DNA of 7,148 nucleotides, taken from positions 1 through 7,148 of the forward strand of contig JAUUNJ010000127.1 in assembly GCA_030844625.1 (NCBI GenBank). Reading direction: 5' to 3'. The position numbers and the translations under genes were made by a program. The notes under the pieces are model-generated. The model did no database searches. It was not told where the DNA came from and was given only the letters and a program-made list of their open reading frames with translations. The stretch is from Roseburia sp. GTDB lineage: Bacteria; Bacillota; Clostridia; Lachnospirales; Lachnospiraceae. Positions 6,522 through 7,148 of this stretch are shown here, in pieces (the stretch's first letter is position 1; each line of letters begins with the position of its first letter).

Positions 6522-6693
6522 AATAATCGGGATTATTCTACTGGTTTTTGTGGTTTTATTTTTACTAAGTATCGTAATTTATTTCTTTAATCTTGATATG
6601 AAGTTTGCCTCAAAGTTGATTAAGCCGCTGACTGCTTACTATGATTGGGCAAAGCAGAGACGAGATGGGAAAAAGGAATGTTCAGAGAAATAA
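6508..6693 (+). CDS. Small single-pass membrane protein of unknown function
   Basis: A 61-aa protein with one strong transmembrane segment (about residues 4-27, almost entirely I, L, V and F), then NLDMKFASKLIKPLTAYYDW and a basic C-terminus (KQRRDGKK). By the positive-inside rule the C-terminal 34 residues should face the cytoplasm. The start at ATG 6508 lies inside the activase gene, giving a 14-nt overlap; GGGAA at 6494-6498 can serve as ribosome binding site. Its overlap with the activase and its closeness (15 nt) to the next gene place it firmly in the operon. It might anchor the iron-sulfur proteins to the membrane, but nothing in the sequence proves this. I do not recognise a named family. 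Confidence 0.7.
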   Translation: MLVLKIIGIILLVFVVLFLLSIVIYFFNLDMKFASKLIKPLTAYYDWAKQRRDGKKECSEK

Positions 6694-6708
6694 AGATAGG
6701 AAAAAATT

Positions 6709-7148
6709 ATGCAATTGTATGATCAGGAAATTCTTAAGTTTCAAAAAATCATAGCAGAATATCCAATGAAAAGAGATAATATGGAAGAAGTGTGGCAGAT
6801 GTCAGAGCAGGAAGAAATAATTCTTCGAAGTGATATGGCTTATGAGCTGGGGGGTGGAACCATGGCAGCTGTCAGTGGGCTTGGGTTTACGGTTTCTAAG
6901 GAATTGGTACCCGCAGATCAAATTATGTGTATTGGACCAGACCTTGCAGAGATCCGACAAGATACAGCATATGCCAGAATAACATTCATCCGTTTAAATA
7001 AAAACACCATTGAGGGCAAAGTGGACGAACAACTTTATTCCGCAATCCGGCGTATTGATTATACCCGGTATCATATGTACCCCAAGGGATTTATGATGCG
7101 GATATCTTCGGTGAAAGAGAGAGAAGTTGTAAGAGTTTCGAAGAAAGC
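6709..7148 (+). CDS. Last operon gene in view, N-terminal 146 codons only; unidentified, possibly acetyl-CoA synthase-related
   Basis: An open frame from ATG 6709 runs off the right edge without a stop. TAGGAAAA (6697-6704) gives a plausible ribosome binding site and the gap after the membrane-protein gene is only 15 nt, so it belongs to the operon. The visible part begins with a helical stretch (about 1-40). YELGGGTMAAVSGLGF (45-60) follows, then a mixed alpha/beta region with IGPDL, YARITFIRL and IRRIDYTRYHMYPKGFMMRI (113-132). Only one cysteine (C74) is visible, so any metal site must lie beyond the edge. No signal peptide or membrane segment is seen. The CooC/AcsF-like ATPase at the head of the operon suggests a nickel-protein client, and this gene is the best candidate. 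I have a faint impression of a family annotated near the CO dehydrogenase/acetyl-CoA synthase beta subunit, but cannot confirm it. Confidence 0.72.
   Translation, partial: MQLYDQEILKFQKIIAEYPMKRDNMEEVWQMSEQEEIILRSDMAYELGGGTMAAVSGLGFTVSKELVPADQIMCIGPDLAEIRQDTAYARITFIRLNKNTIEGKVDEQLYSAIRRIDYTRYHMYPKGFMMRISSVKEREVVRVSKK

Overview
The window reads as low-GC Firmicutes DNA, most likely an anaerobic member of Clostridia such as a Lachnospiraceae. This is inferred from AT-rich intergenic DNA, purine-rich Shine-Dalgarno sites, extended -10 type promoters, and an oxygen-sensitive 2-hydroxyacyl-CoA dehydratase (HGD) type iron-sulfur system. No tRNA, rRNA, insertion sequence or CRISPR array was seen.

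Left part (1-1604): an AT-rich leader with a candidate promoter drives a two-gene unit. The first gene is an O6-alkylguanine-DNA alkyltransferase (ogt type, PCHRV active site). Five bases later comes a serine hydrolase of the beta-lactamase/penicillin-binding fold (SxxK and YSN motifs). A GC-rich hairpin at 1587-1604 closes this unit and also the convergent minus-strand gene.

Middle (1613-2107): a 99-aa cysteine-containing helical protein of unknown function lies on the minus strand. It is divergent from the right-hand operon. The divergent spacer holds a perfect 12-bp palindrome and a 30-bp promoter element that is 28/30 identical to the one upstream of ogt.

Right part (2108-7148, continuing past the window): a compact plus-strand operon of six genes. 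In order they are a CooC/AcsF-type nickel-chaperone ATPase with a GCYC motif, two different proteins of the HGD/benzoyl-CoA reductase D-component family (400 and 512 aa, 11-nt overlap), an HgdC-type ATP-dependent activase with both cluster cysteines, a 61-aa single-pass membrane protein overlapping the activase, and the first 146 codons of a protein I cannot place securely.

The activase should hydrolyse ATP to push very low-potential electrons into the paired iron-sulfur proteins. The usual partners of fermentative 2-hydroxyacyl-CoA dehydratases (CoA transferase, 2-hydroxyacid dehydrogenase, acyl-CoA dehydrogenase/Etf) are absent from the visible part, while a nickel-type metallochaperone and a small membrane protein are present. 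The best reading is an ATP-driven reductase system of unknown substrate, possibly serving or maturing a metalloenzyme encoded at or beyond the right edge. This operon is the most interesting content of the window.
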